Positions 20,323-31,011 of a stretch of DNA of 64,000 nt are shown piece after piece (within the stretch, counting starts at the first letter, position 1; every line of letters starts with the position of its first letter). This DNA comes from Endothia cerciana (lineage: Eukaryota > Ascomycota > Sordariomycetes > Diaporthales > Cryphonectriaceae), in NCBI GenBank assembly GCA_026119935.1, contig JALRMH010000011.1, positions 558,001 through 622,000 on the forward strand. The letters are read 5' to 3'. The notes below the pieces were generated by a model. It worked only from the letters and a program-made list of their open reading frames with translations. It made no database searches and was not told the origin of the DNA. A program made the translations under genes and the position numbers.

Positions 20323-21108
20323 GTTGAGTAAGTGTGAGAGCGAGATCGAGAAGCTGTCAGAGGTGAGGGAAGGACTGAGTTGGTGGTGATAGAGTTCCGT
20401 CCTAAAGCTGGAAGGGACCGTATGAGTCAGGGGAAATGTTCCTAGGTCAACGCGCCGCGTAGCATCCAGAATAGACCAGCCTAAAGCTCTAGTGTTTGAA
20501 AAATCGGAGGGGAAGTCTAGGGAATATTTAAAAACATGAAGAGACATCAGGACAAGGCAGGAACAGAACGTGTCCGTTTCATCAAGAGCGACTGCTCCAG
20601 AGCATCTCCACTTCTAACAGGGGGTTGGGGTTTCGAGGGACGGCCCCCCCCCCTAGAAGGACTCCTCTGAGAAATATAGCCTTTGCCTCCAAAAGCCATT
20701 TCTATACTCAGAACCGCTGGCCCTAAATTCGGTACAGAGTGGAGTTTATTTATAGACAGGCGATGAGAGGGTGAAAACGCAGGAAAACATTCTTCAACAA
20801 TGCCACTAGCATGCCATGGAACATGGACATTGAATACATCAGACGTCTATGAGGCAGCTACACCGTCTTCACGTCTAACCTCCAGGCCCCCGTGATATCT
20901 CCCATTCAAGGTGGCTATGAACGATGCCGGCGTGCCACATAATCCCAGGCGTCATTTCCCTAACAGCACGTCCAGTTGACAACTGAGGCCCAATTCTGTG
21001 CCCCTACATGTGTACGTCCATGTTATAATCATACAAAGCCCTATGTGGCCTGCTTGAGATTTGAGATTTCAGGCGCTCGGAACACAACAGAACGAGGTTG
21101 CGAGGCCC
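20323..21108. other. Noncoding spacer, hydrolase / coiled-coil gene
   Basis: Promoter side of the hydrolase (minus strand) and the 3' flank of the coiled-coil gene. Contains a C10 tract (20644-20653). No gene-like frame. Confidence 0.6.
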
Positions 21109-22080
21109 TCAAGGAGTAGTAAAGGCGTCGAGGCTTCTCAGGGAGCGACCACCTCTCATCGTTGGGGTGATCAGGTTGCCTGAACCGCTTGCTTTCGCAG
21201 CACGAGGGACGGTGTTGGGCGTACCAAGAAGACGAGTCTTTGGAGTCATGACCTTTCGCTTCTTGGGCACACTGTTGGCCTTGGGAGTAGGAGAGTCTGA
21301 CTGGTCGAGGAGGGCGTCCTTCTCATTGAGCTCAGCCTTGAGCTCCTCGACCAGCGCTCTGTTCTTCTCAAGATCTGCATTCGATCTCTCGAGCTCCGTC
21401 TTGCACTTCTCGAGCCGTGTTTGGTGGACCTCTATCTCGGCCTTGAGAGATACCCTCTCATGCAGAAGCTTCTCGTTGGCGTTCTTCAATTCGGTCATCT
21501 CGATGCTCTTGAAGGCGACGTCACCCTTGATCCGAAGCAACGCGCTGTCTTTCAGGAAAAGCTGATTCTGAAGCCACACGATATCCTCCTTGGTGGTGAT
21601 GAGCTGAGCGCGCTCGAGCGTGGTCAGAGGAGAGGCAGGAAGGAAGTGCTTCCAGCCATCGCAGCAGATCTTGACTTTCAGCAAGCTCTGCACAGCGCCA
21701 ATGTCTTCCTTCAGTGCGCCTTGAGGCAGCTCGAACCAGAGGCGACAAGTGGTGCTCTCCTGGACATGCAGCATAGATGTCTGGGTTATGATAAACTTCT
21801 TCTCAGAAGGCATCTCGTGGAAGCGGATCCACTTGATGAGGTTGGCGTTCTCCCGGGAGAACTCGATTTCAAAGCCGACCTCATGGACACCTTCCTTGAT
21901 GCGATCCTGCGAGTGGTACTTCTGGGTGGTTGTGCAGAAGGGAGTTGCTCCCTTGCTGATGACATGCTTCTCGTACTGCCAGGGGAGCCACGAGCCATCG
22001 ATGCCGTAGGCGTCCGAGATCTCGCGGAGTATGGCCACGTTTGTCTCGTGTAGACTGAAGTCGACTTGGTTGGGCGACAT
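21109..22080 (-). CDS. Unrecognised protein with long coiled coil and Thr-Pro/basic tail
   Basis: One coding exon, 323 residues from the ATG at 22080. Residues 1-165 look like a folded domain (ILREISDAYGIDGSWLPWQYEKHV... FEIEFSRENANLIKWIRFHEMP... CRLWFELPQG). From about 180 to 255 the sequence is a heptad-rich coiled coil (LKNANEKLLHERVSLKAEIEVH and onward). The tail is basic with repeated TP dipeptides (SPTPKAN, MTPKTR, GTPNT, ITPTMRGG), like CDK/MAPK target sites. Two 5'-UTR introns are likely: 22089-22139 (GTACGT donor, CTAAC branch) and about 22245-22511 (GTAAGT donor). The intervening exon has no ATG, so the start is fairly safe. I do not recognise the family; a nuclear or cytoskeletal role is only a guess. 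Confidence 0.8.
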   Translation of the reverse strand: MSPNQVDFSLHETNVAILREISDAYGIDGSWLPWQYEKHVISKGATPFCTTTQKYHSQDRIKEGVHEVGFEIEFSRENANLIKWIRFHEMPSEKKFIITQTSMLHVQESTTCRLWFELPQGALKEDIGAVQSLLKVKICCDGWKHFLPASPLTTLERAQLITTKEDIVWLQNQLFLKDSALLRIKGDVAFKSIEMTELKNANEKLLHERVSLKAEIEVHQTRLEKCKTELERSNADLEKNRALVEELKAELNEKDALLDQSDSPTPKANSVPKKRKVMTPKTRLLGTPNTVPRAAKASGSGNLITPTMRGGRSLRSLDAFTTP

Positions 22081-23068
22081 CTTGTACTCTGAACAAGTTA
22101 GTATTGAATAGGAATAGAATGGAAGGCCTTTACACGTACTTGAAGCGCAGAACGCGTTCAAAGCGTACGAGGAGTGTGATTTTTGGATTAGCGGCGCGTA
22201 ACAGAGCAGCACCCGTTGATAGGATCACAGCGGTGAGCGTCCTTCTGTAAAATGGTAAATATGTGAGGTCAGCGGAGAGGATCAGAGTCAAGTGCGGCAA
22301 GGACATGAGCCATAGGAGCGCAGAACATGTCCTTGAGCTCACGAAACGCGAAAGACGGGAATATTGTTGGAGGAGAGCGGACGCGTAGCCAGCAACGACA
22401 CCATAATGCGAGGTGCTTGATCCTATAGTCAAGCGATGGCTGCGGAGACGGTGCAGAGGGAGATGGAGTGGAAACGGGAGTATCATGAAAGGAATGCAGC
22501 CAATGACTTACCAGGTTTGTCCTCTTCACAGGATGAGAGTGTGTGGTTGGTGAAGGAAGCTCGACTGCGGGTGATGCGTGTCAAGGAGAGCTCCGGTTGC
22601 AAAAGGTGGTGCTGAGTGGAGAAGACGAGGCAACGCTGCAAGACGAGGGGTTTATGTTTGTATAGCCACGTCGTTATAAGAATTCCAAAGACTTCTGACG
22701 ATAGTCAAAGGGCACCCCAGGTGCGCTGCCTTGTCGCCAAGGGATCTCCTGCAGAATATATGTGAACACCTCCGGAACACAGTGTTCAAAAGAACACCAA
22801 GTGAAGAGGAGAAGTTAATCACCAAGATCGTTGAGACATCTTAGACACCCCTCACGACCACCCCTGAGTGTTACCTTCGACACTGAGTTCTTGAGGGTGA
22901 TTGGAGAGGGAGAGGGGTTGTTGCAACAGAGGCAAGTGGCCGCTTGATCTCTAAGGATTCCAGGTCAAGAACACACCCATAAGTGCCCTCATACCATAAG
23001 AAAATTCGAGCACTCAGAGGCATGAGAACGTGTTGTCGGGTATGACCTGAGATCCTCAAGGCGACTGT
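22081..23068. other. Spliced leader and promoter of the coiled-coil gene
   Basis: The part to about 22520 holds the leader exons and two predicted 5'-UTR introns of the gene ending at 21109. The rest (22520-23068) is promoter plus the 3' flank of the next minus-strand gene. No separate gene is seen. Confidence 0.55.
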
Positions 23069-24040
23069 TCAAGGGATCACCTTAGACCCTTTGTCCGCGA
23101 TGAGACGATCTCCAGCAGACTTGATATTCGACTTCAACTCCCGAAGAGCTTCCGGATCGAGATGTGTCTTCATGAGAATCGTTGAAGACAGCCTTGTCGA
23201 AAGCATCTTGGCTTCCACGCCTAGGTTGGCCTGGCTGATGACCTTGCCATCGCAGAGCTCTCGCACGAGCTGTTCCGCCAAATGCTGACAGTTGTTCGAG
23301 AACAGGTTGTACCGAGGGTGCTCGGATATGAACCTTGCGGCTGTACGGAAATAGTCAACCTCTGCCTCTCTTTCCGTCCTCCCTTCATGGTCACGCTTTG
23401 AGGTGTGTATGCTCACCCAAGTCCAGAATCTGGTCATGTGTTCGAGTCGTTTCCCCGATGTACGAGCAGCCGGTCCAGGACTCGACCATCTGTTCCGTAA
23501 CAGGGAAGCAGCGCGGGTAGTTCTTCATGACCTTGGTTGTCGGCAGCATTTCTGATCCCTTGCAAGTCAGCAATTATTACGTGGGAAAAGGGGTTTTTTG
23601 TGGGGGGGGAGAGGGTGGCACGAGTCTCTCACGGTCACTCATCAGGTCATACAAATAGCACACACCCTCGCCCCGGTCGACAACGACCAAGGCCCAGTGA
23701 CTCAGAGATTCAAGCGACAAGCCGGCATGCTTGGCGAGGATGCTTGAGGCCAGCTTGGTGACCTGGATGCCGTTGATGTCGATAAAGGAGGTGGCAACCA
23801 ATACCGCCGAGGTCTTACACCGGGAGGTGTACTCCAGTGGCTCCTCGAGTTCAGCAGCCGTTGCATCGCCGTCGAGCTTGTCGCGAAGGAGTTTGAGGAG
23901 GGCCTTCTTCTCCACTTTGAGCTCGCTATGCTTCCTGCGGGTGAAGTCAGTGAGGGGTATTTCGTAGAGGACGTGCGATCGGCAGGGGGGTTGGCGAGAA
24001 CTCACTTGATCTTGTCGAAGTACTCTCTTCCAGCAGCCAT
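23069..24040 (-). CDS. Possible permuted-papain-fold protein (LRAT/PPPDE-like)
   Basis: Four exons, complement(join(23069..23340,23417..23551,23633..23934,24006..24040)), give 247 residues. All three introns (76, 81, 71 nt) have GTGAG donors and good branches. An N-terminal Lys/Leu-rich helix (about 8-50) precedes the motif SLSHWALVVVDRGEGVCYLYDL (His91) and, 84 residues later, FSNNCQHLAEQLV (Cys175). A His on a strand followed by a helix-starting NC-x-H-x-x-x is the circularly permuted papain arrangement of LRAT/HRASLS acyltransferases and PPPDE deubiquitinating or desumoylating peptidases. No signal peptide or membrane segment. I infer a cysteine-dependent hydrolase or acyltransferase; which one cannot be told. 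The alternative is a fungal family that shares only the motif by chance. Confidence 0.75.
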
Positions 24041-24619
24041 GAGCTGACCTGCGCTAATCCCGTGCAAGGGCATCTTGATCCTCCAGAAGGATGGTGATGG
24101 CAAAGCAGGCGGGTGAGGAAAGACCAGTCTCGGGAGGGAGGGAGAGGGGGGGAGGAGGAGAGAAAAGGAAACCTAGGCTCTGCGCCGTGAAGCCGGGATC
24201 GTTGAGCTGAAGCGATCTGTGTGTTGAAGATTCGTTGGTGAAGGTCCGAACTTCCAAGGATTTGTACCTGAGGCCTTCAAGACCCCTGTCACTAACGGGC
24301 ACCCTGGCTGAGCCAGGGACTCAGCCACGGTACCATGACATGTTGCCCAATAACCTGTAAGATTGTGGTGGAATATCAGAAAGTGACGGCCGAATTAGCC
24401 GCGAACCAGCTCTCTATTCCTTCGACCCATCTTCATTGTTGAGCGTTTCAAGAGGCAGCGGCGCTGCCGGGCCCTGCTACCGGCCTTGGCTCGGCTTTTG
24501 TGGGGACTCTCGGAGGCGTCCGGCCCTGCCACCCTCGGTGGTCAGATTCGAAGCAAGAGTCTGACGTACTCTAGAATGATGACAGCCTGAGGCTCCATGG
24601 TCCTACTCATGCTATATAT
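24041..24619. other. Noncoding spacer upstream of permuted-papain gene
   Basis: Promoter of the gene starting at 24040 and 3' flank of EXO5. A purine-rich GGGAGG tract lies at about 24128-24165. No gene. Confidence 0.6.
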
Positions 24620-26296
24620 TCACCCTGGGGAAACATTCTTCCGCCTCCTGGTCCGGGGCGACCTACTCCCCGTCCGCGGAGCTGCATCGAGTCCCACCTT
24701 CGGCTGGGCGCGAGACGCATTCTCTCTGGCTCTGTTCAGGTGTCCTAGATCCATTTCCTTCCTCCAAGAGCAGATCTCCGCGAATTCACAGTACGAGCAC
24801 TTATATGCCTCCTCCACGTCCACCCCATTCGCACGTCGCTCGCCCTTCCACCATTCCATATACCCTTCGAGATACTGGTCGAGGACCTCGTTGTCCACGG
24901 CGAGGATATTTGTTCCTATCAAGGCGCCCTCTTCGCCTCGCAGGCGGTATTCTACCGATACGACACTGCCTATGCTGTCCGCGCCGGCAGGAAACGTCAA
25001 GCTCAGCTCGTTTCTTAGAAGAGGGACCAGCTCCTGCAATGTGCGGTACCGGAGGAGGTCATGAGTGTCAGAGTCCGGCGATGGTGGCGAACTGGAGGAG
25101 ATCACCGAGCTGGAGTCGTGGAACAGGTCATCGTGTAGCTCGCCGATCTGTGCGAGAAACGCGTCGGAGAATGGCGCATCGACGTCTAGCCCATATCTCC
25201 TGAATACTTGCAAGAAGTTGAGCTTGTCCGAGGCCATGGCGGACAGGAAGCGGTGGTACAAGTAGAGCTGAACCTTATTCGGGCGTATCGCGGCCCCCTG
25301 AGGCACTTTCTTGGTGCCTCTCGTTTTAACGTCGGTCAGGTAGACCTTGCTGATGTCGTTCGGCTTGGGCCCCTCTACCCGACCTGACGGGAAGAAGTTT
25401 GTGATCTTCTTCTGTGAGTCGTCCCCGGCTCCGGACTGGCTCCCCTGGCTACTCAGCCATTCCTCCTCGAAGTCCGGACTGGGATTCTCGTAGCTTAGAA
25501 AGTCGATAAGTCCATTGACGACGTTCCCGTCGACCAGGCCCCATACTTCTAATTCCCTGGTCAAGCCTGTATCCCGAAGTGTCCTCAAGCCCTGTATAAT
25601 GTTCCATATTTTCAGGCCAAAGGCGTCCTCCTTCGTGGCGATCTCCACCTGGACCGTGGTGTGGACCTGGTCCTCCAATTTCTGATGAACCTTACTGCCC
25701 TCCTTCATAGCTGTCGTCCGCGTCTTCTTCCCGCCGGGCAGCCGGGTCAAGGTGTACTCATACTGCAACTCACACCATGCTCCAGCCGTCAGGTCTGACA
25801 CCGACAATGGCTTCTTTGGGAACGTTCGGAATCGGAGCAAAGGTGGGCTCGAGTCGTCTTCCGGCTGCTGCTCTGGAGAAGGATCTGGCCGCTGCGTCGT
25901 CCCCGGCGCCGTGTCCAAGCTGGCCAGATCCCTGCTGACTGGCGCCTCCAGGATTAGTCAGAATTTCTCTCGCCATGCGATCGGCCAACAGAAGCACCTA
26001 CGATCCGGATACTGGACATCATCCGTGGGGATGACAGAGGGAGTAGGCTGCGGCTGTGTCTTGCGCACAAACGCATCGATGCTGTTGGTCCTCGCGACGC
26101 CAACAAGGGCCGTCTTGCCCCCAGGGCCCCCGCGCGGAATACCATCCACGTCTTGGTTGTAGCCTCTTGCCGGCGCAGGATGAGAGGTAGGCGTGGCGCG
26201 GTCAGCGAGAGAGGTCAGCAGCTGCTCGTCCTCGAGGGACAGGTCGTAGCCGAAGTCGTTATCGCTGTCATGATCCAGAACGGACGCCATAGCCAT
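24620..26296 (-). CDS. EXO5: Exonuclease V (EXO5/Dem1), RecB-like Fe-S nuclease
   Basis: Two exons, complement(join(24620..25938,26002..26296)), give 537 residues. The 63-nt intron has a GTAGGT donor and CTGACTAAT branch and restores VQYPD-LSRDLASL. The PD-(D/E)XK core is seen as SVSDLTAGAWCELQYEY, a helix with KEGSKVHQKLEDQV, the strand pair VVNGLIDFL and VYLTDVKTRGTKKVP (D/E-x-K), and QLYLYHRFLSAM. The first iron-sulfur cysteine is in AWCELQ; the other three form YKCSYCEFAEIC near the C-terminus, as in EXO5 and Cas4/AddB. Family knowledge: a single-strand DNA exonuclease needed for mitochondrial DNA maintenance in yeast and for nuclear crosslink repair in fission yeast and humans. The N-terminal exon is acidic and disordered, with no obvious import sequence. 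Confidence 0.93.
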
Positions 26297-27136
26297 AGCG
26301 GCGGGTCAGGTAGAGAATCATTCCGCTGTGCTTGTATGCGGACCCGTCATCGAACCGTGGTCTGGCTGCGTCATGACTCCCTGGCAGGGTCTAGATACAG
26401 TCGAAGTTGGAAATGGAAATGGTCGAGGAGCGAATGGTTGCCCTGTCCCGCCTGAACGGAGCAGGGCTAACAGCACCGAGCGTTCTAGCGCGGAACGCCC
26501 TACAGGGGTTATGCTGTGAGGACCCCCCATCCGCCGGTTTATGAAGAACTTCACCCCCCAACGCTCAAACCAGTGGGATGCATATCTCGAATACTGTACA
26601 TGGTGCACAAGGCAAGGCATTGTTTGAGGCCGTCCGACTGCTTGTATGCTCATATATGTCACTGCTAGAAGCATCCCCATCTGTCGTGTCTCTTGAGGAC
26701 TGAGATGTCAGGGTGTAGCTACTTGACTGGCGTCTCACTAGACCTCACTACAGTACACTCATTCTGCTTCCATGGTTCCAAACTCTGAATTTCTTCTTTT
26801 TCTTATACTTCATCTGTCGTCCTCGTTCTCAGTATTTGCAAACAATAAGGGGTTATATTGTGATCTAACACTCTGCTGTGCCAGATCAAGGCCTGACGAA
26901 ATGGGCTTAGATCCTTCACATAAACAAATCTTACCCCGGAAAGGTTCCTCGTATCTAGGGGCTCCATCCTCCCTCTCCAGCCTGTCCTTGCGCAAGGCAG
27001 CAGTATCTCATCAATAATATTTATCATAAGCCCCCGCCCAACATATACGTTCAGTTTTCGAGGTTAATCCGTCTCTACTGAAGATTAACTCGAAATCCCT
27101 TCATACTCTGGCAGGTCGAACGCCAGTCCCATCAAG
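26297..27136. promoter_or_regulatory. Divergent promoter region, EXO5 / F-box gene
   Basis: 840 bp between opposed start codons; AT-richer towards the F-box gene (26770-27070). No additional gene or named site is seen. Confidence 0.45.
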
Positions 27137-27733
27137 ATGGCTTCACTCATCCGGCACCGTCAGCCCTCTACTGTAGCCAAGGAGTCGATGTCGACGGACC
27201 ACCCGAGCACGTCGTTCATGGACCTGCCGCCGGAGATCCACGTGCTGATCAGCCAGGAGCTCATCTACCCTGACGCGCTGTCCCTGAAGCACACCAGCCG
27301 CTATTTCTACAGCCTCGTCGACACCGGCGTCAGGCTAAAAGTAGCCTGGCTCATGGAACGGCGCATGTTGCACCTGGACTGCCCCAACGACAGGAAGTGT
27401 ATCTTACGGACGGACCTTGAATTCTGTAGGGGCAGTGTTACGTATGCCACTCCATGCGCCCCTGAAGCCGAGGACACACCCTGTTGCTGACACCCTGGCA
27501 GGCTGCTAATGCAGAGGCGGCGAGAACATGTCGAGTGCGAGTCCCGTCCGGGCTTGGGCTGTCTCGTCTTCGGCACGCCGCAATGCGCTCACCGGAGAGA
27601 CTGGAGGAGGAAATGGGGACGCAGGATGAGGCGGCAGATCACGATCGAGATCTGGTGGGTCGCGCTGGCAGCTATTCCGCTCCTGATGGGCTGGCTCTGG
27701 TTGGCCGAGCTTGTCGGATGGATGATGGCCTGA
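27137..27733 (+). CDS. F-box protein with C-terminal transmembrane helix
   Basis: Two exons, join(27137..27441,27502..27733), give 178 residues. The 60-nt intron uses GTATGC and a TTGCTGAC branch; it is the only donor tried that keeps the downstream frame open. The F-box is clear (about 30-65: FMDLPPEIHVLISQELIYPDALSLKHTSRYFYSLV). A Cys pair region follows (DCPNDRKC). The second exon is Arg-rich with further Cys residues (CESRPGLGCLVFGTPQC) and ends in a Trp/Leu-rich hydrophobic helix (IWWVALAAIPLLMGWLWLAELVGW). F-box proteins recruit substrates to SCF ubiquitin ligases through Skp1. The C-terminal helix would make this a tail-anchored receptor; that is inference. No WD40 or LRR substrate domain is present. 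Confidence 0.82.
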
Positions 27734-28044
27734 CGTACACGCGGAGTTGTCCAGGATACAGCACCAGGAAATCATCAGGTGGGGAGTTTTTTTTTCGACA
27801 AGCCACACGCGAGGAGTGTTGTCTTTGCAGATCGCAAACGCGCACGAAGCCAGATGCCTTTATTACCTCGGTCCTCCGTCATCTTCCTTACCAGCCCGTC
27901 CCTAGCCACCGCCGTGGTGATTGTACCAAATGATGCACGACAAGCAGAAAGACCCTGCAGAAAGTCATGGCCCCACTGAGCTCCCCATCTCTCTGGTCAC
28001 CGGCCCCCCAGTCTACCCCTTTCCCCCTTCCCCCAGAAACACCA
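27734..28044. other. Convergent 3' spacer
   Basis: About 310 bp with a T9 run near 27787. It holds the 3' flanks of the F-box and GPI-protein genes. Confidence 0.6.
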
Positions 28045-28665
28045 TCAGATCATCACCAAAGACAGCATAGCGATTCCCATGATCAGACCCCATGCCACCC
28101 ATGGGAGTTCCCTCAGTGGGCGAGAAGCACCTGAGGTATCATTCTTTGGGGGGCCCTCAGTCGCTGTGCTCGAGGCACTCGCAGATGGGCCCTGCTCAGT
28201 CGAGGTCTTTGTAGTGGAAGATGAACAAGTGGAAGAACTCTTGGTGCACGTAGAGCCCGCGACCGTAGTGCTCGTGTGCGAAGTGGTCGACGTCGGAGTC
28301 ATCGACGTCGGATTCATCGCTGTCGAAGTTGAGGTGGCAGTGGTCGTGGCCGCAGAGATGCCAAAGACGGTCTGGAAGTCGTAGGTGAGGCCCTCGGGCT
28401 CGCAGACGGTGCCGTCAGCGCAGTCAAATACGATGCTCCACTGGCCGGACGCGCACCGCTGGAAGGTGTTTGACATGCAGTACCAGGCGCCCTCAGAGTC
28501 GGTGCAGGAAGAGCCGACGCCCATAGCGTCGAAGTGGGGAAGGAGGTGCGGCTGGTCGAGGTTGGTGGTATCGCCGATGGTCGAGGGCGCCGAGGGGATC
28601 AAGGACGTCGCCTGCTTGGCGTACGCCATGGCGAGCAGGAGGGTGGCTGCGATGGTGGTCTTCAT
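28045..28665 (-). CDS. Secreted, probably GPI-anchored cysteine-rich protein (CBM19-like)
   Basis: Single exon, 206 residues. It has a signal peptide (MKTTIAATLLLAMAYAKQA), a compact Cys region (about 52-90: SCTDSEGAWYCMSN, FQRCASGQW, DCADGTVC) and a long Ser/Thr-rich stalk with extra Cys (CTKSSSTC). A C-terminal hydrophobic tail (WVAWGLIMGIAMLSLVMI) after a small-residue site (NDTSGAS) fits GPI attachment. The Cys spacing and aromatic pattern resemble the chitin-binding CBM19-like domains of fungal wall proteins, which is the basis for guessing wall or chitin binding. The protein should sit on the outer membrane face or in the wall. Confidence 0.82.
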   Translation of the reverse strand: MKTTIAATLLLAMAYAKQATSLIPSAPSTIGDTTNLDQPHLLPHFDAMGVGSSCTDSEGAWYCMSNTFQRCASGQWSIVFDCADGTVCEPEGLTYDFQTVFGISAATTTATSTSTAMNPTSMTPTSTTSHTSTTVAGSTCTKSSSTCSSSTTKTSTEQGPSASASSTATEGPPKNDTSGASRPLRELPWVAWGLIMGIAMLSLVMI

Positions 28666-31011
28666 CTTGAGGTAGGAAGTGTTCTGTGAGATGCCGCGTG
28701 CGAGGTGTTGGGCACGTCACGGTCAGGTTTGGGCCACAAGGACTTTTTGTCGCAAACACAACAGGAATTATGGGCGTTGAAGACCTTGGTTGACTAGACA
28801 GGTGAGTCAAGGAACTGCCTCGTGCGATTGAGAAGATCCAGATACGTACAGGTGTGACGGAATCTCGCACGGTCAGCGATACTCGAAAATCTGTGCCAAT
28901 ACTTTGTCTCGCCCTGGGGAGAACTGTAGCAGGTTCTGGGGGCCCTTTTTTGGAAGGTCAACCTGGGCCTTTACAATTGTCAGCTTTTGTCCTAGAATAG
29001 ACCATATCAACGAGCTACATCACTGGACTGGAGCAGGTCATCAGGCGGCGCCATGGAAATGCTGCATCAAACACCGGAGCACTTATCCCAGAGCTCAATG
29101 CTGCACTTTGGACCACTCTCCATGCAAGAAAAGTCATCTAGGTAGCACCTCTTCGACATCATCTACAGTGCTTTAGTTGGTCTTTACTTGTGGAAGATAG
29201 AGCCTATAAGTAGAGTTAGGCACTTAACTTCGATATTATAACACATTTCAATTTTTACCTCTATATTGACTTGCATACCTTGGATGTGGAAGTCCCCATT
29301 ATTCTCAATAGGCTTCCTATAAGTGGTGTATTGCCAATATAGCTACATATAGTCATGTACATTGTGTATTCACCCTAAGGGTGTAAGGCGGCTCTGCCTG
29401 CTGCAGGTGAGGAAGGAGGAAGGAGGCAAACAGCTGGCCTGATACTGAAGGTGATCTCAAGCCCTGCCACAACTAACTTGGGCTTTCTTTCTGACGCTGA
29501 CATGGTCTCATATCTGAAGATGAAAATTTACACCTGGTTTTCTCGGTTTCTCAGCTATTGATACCCAGACGGCTGGAGGCAACCTCGACTCCTTACAGGC
29601 AGGCTTTTCCCTCAGCTGGACCGTCACGAGCCACGACCTCCACACGGCAGCAAAGCACGGCCAGCAAGGTGATGCGAATCCCCCGACGCCGTGTCGGCAC
29701 TATGAATACTTATCCAGCAGGGAGCTCTGCTCCGGCCTCCTGAGCCGGAGCGGCATGATGCCCGGGATACAAGATGACATGCACACCACACCAAGACCCC
29801 CGGCCCGGGTGCTTTCGTGACGCTCCTGGCCAAAGACCTGGCAAAAAGGGGGCGCAAGGCTGCTGGTCGTCCCGGTTCCCTGGTCATGTGGAATTCCCTG
29901 ACCGCGCACGGCTGGGACAGGCATGGCCTAGCCCTGGATGAGGTTGCCGGTCTACTTATTGGGTACTGTCGGACGCGCAGTTTTCCCTACTCACCCGATT
30001 CCATGTCTCGCTTGCGAGGCAAGCAGCTTCTGTTGGATGCACTGGTAGAGCCGGACGAGGGCTGACGCGAGCAAATCGCTGAGTTAGGTGATGGCGGGCG
30101 CCATGCCTTGGGGAACTTTGGCTGCCTTCTATGCGTCGAAGAGCTACTGCAGTATGGTTTGACAGACTTTTGGGGCAGATGTCAAGTTAGGCGGTTTTGC
30201 AGGTGAGGCAACATCGTCTGTGCTAACGAGACGGGGCCATGGTTAGCCTGGAGAACGGGCTTTTCTAGAGTCCCTGAGAACGAAATGCAGCCATCCTCAC
30301 GACATCGTGAGATCTCCCTTCCGAGGGTGCCCACGGCCATTCTCATATAATGTGGTCGTGTTTCTTTACGTCTTTCTGTCAACCCAACTTTAGAGGCTGA
30401 CACTCGTGGCGTGCTTGGTGTGCGTGAAACATGCTTTATTAATACCGTCGGATGTGCATACCACACGCCTTCGAGATGTGCGGACGAGACAGAGGGTGAC
30501 TTTGCTTTCTCCTGGGATGAAAGTGCGGCTGCTGTCCCTCGGGCGCAACGGTCCCGATTTTGACGTTTTCACCCACAGATTCACTTCTGCAATGGTACCA
30601 CCGCGGTGGATTCGAGCTAAAAGCACTCCTCAGATGTGTCGCGTGGGGGCTGCCACGGAGGTCCCGTGCGATGCCGAGACAGAAGCGATCATTAGCATGG
30701 AGGTTTGCTGACAATTTTAAGTCAGCATCGACGAGCCATGGACAAGCCTCGACTTGTCCTTGCGTATAAATTACTCGGGGATTCTTATCAAGATCTACAT
30801 GATGGAAACGAAGAAAAGAAAGTGCACGAACCTTGTGGCTGTATTCAATACCGTGTGAATTTTCCTATATATGGGGTTCAGCTCTTTCATATTGGACTTG
30901 AGGTCTCTATCCATTGTCTATTGGTATGTTACCAATGGCATACTCATAATTACCGGGTCGCTGAGATCCGAGTTCCTCGTGGTCCCCACGACCCTGCGAT
31001 GTCTTCTGAGC
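28666..31011. other. Gene-poor stretch with an AT-rich core
   Basis: 2.3 kb. The first few hundred bases are the promoter of the GPI-protein gene. 29170-29360 is AT-rich and TA-rich compared with flanks, which could be a decayed, RIP-type relic, but no repeat copy is visible in this window. The frame at 29817-30065 (82 codons) and the overlapping frames at 30400-30715 have no recognisable motif and I do not call them genes. Confidence 0.5.

Noticed and set aside
29817..30711. Short frames (82, 101 and 91 codons) in the gap before ALG9
   Set aside because: They overlap on both strands, lack motifs and have no consistent start or intron structure.
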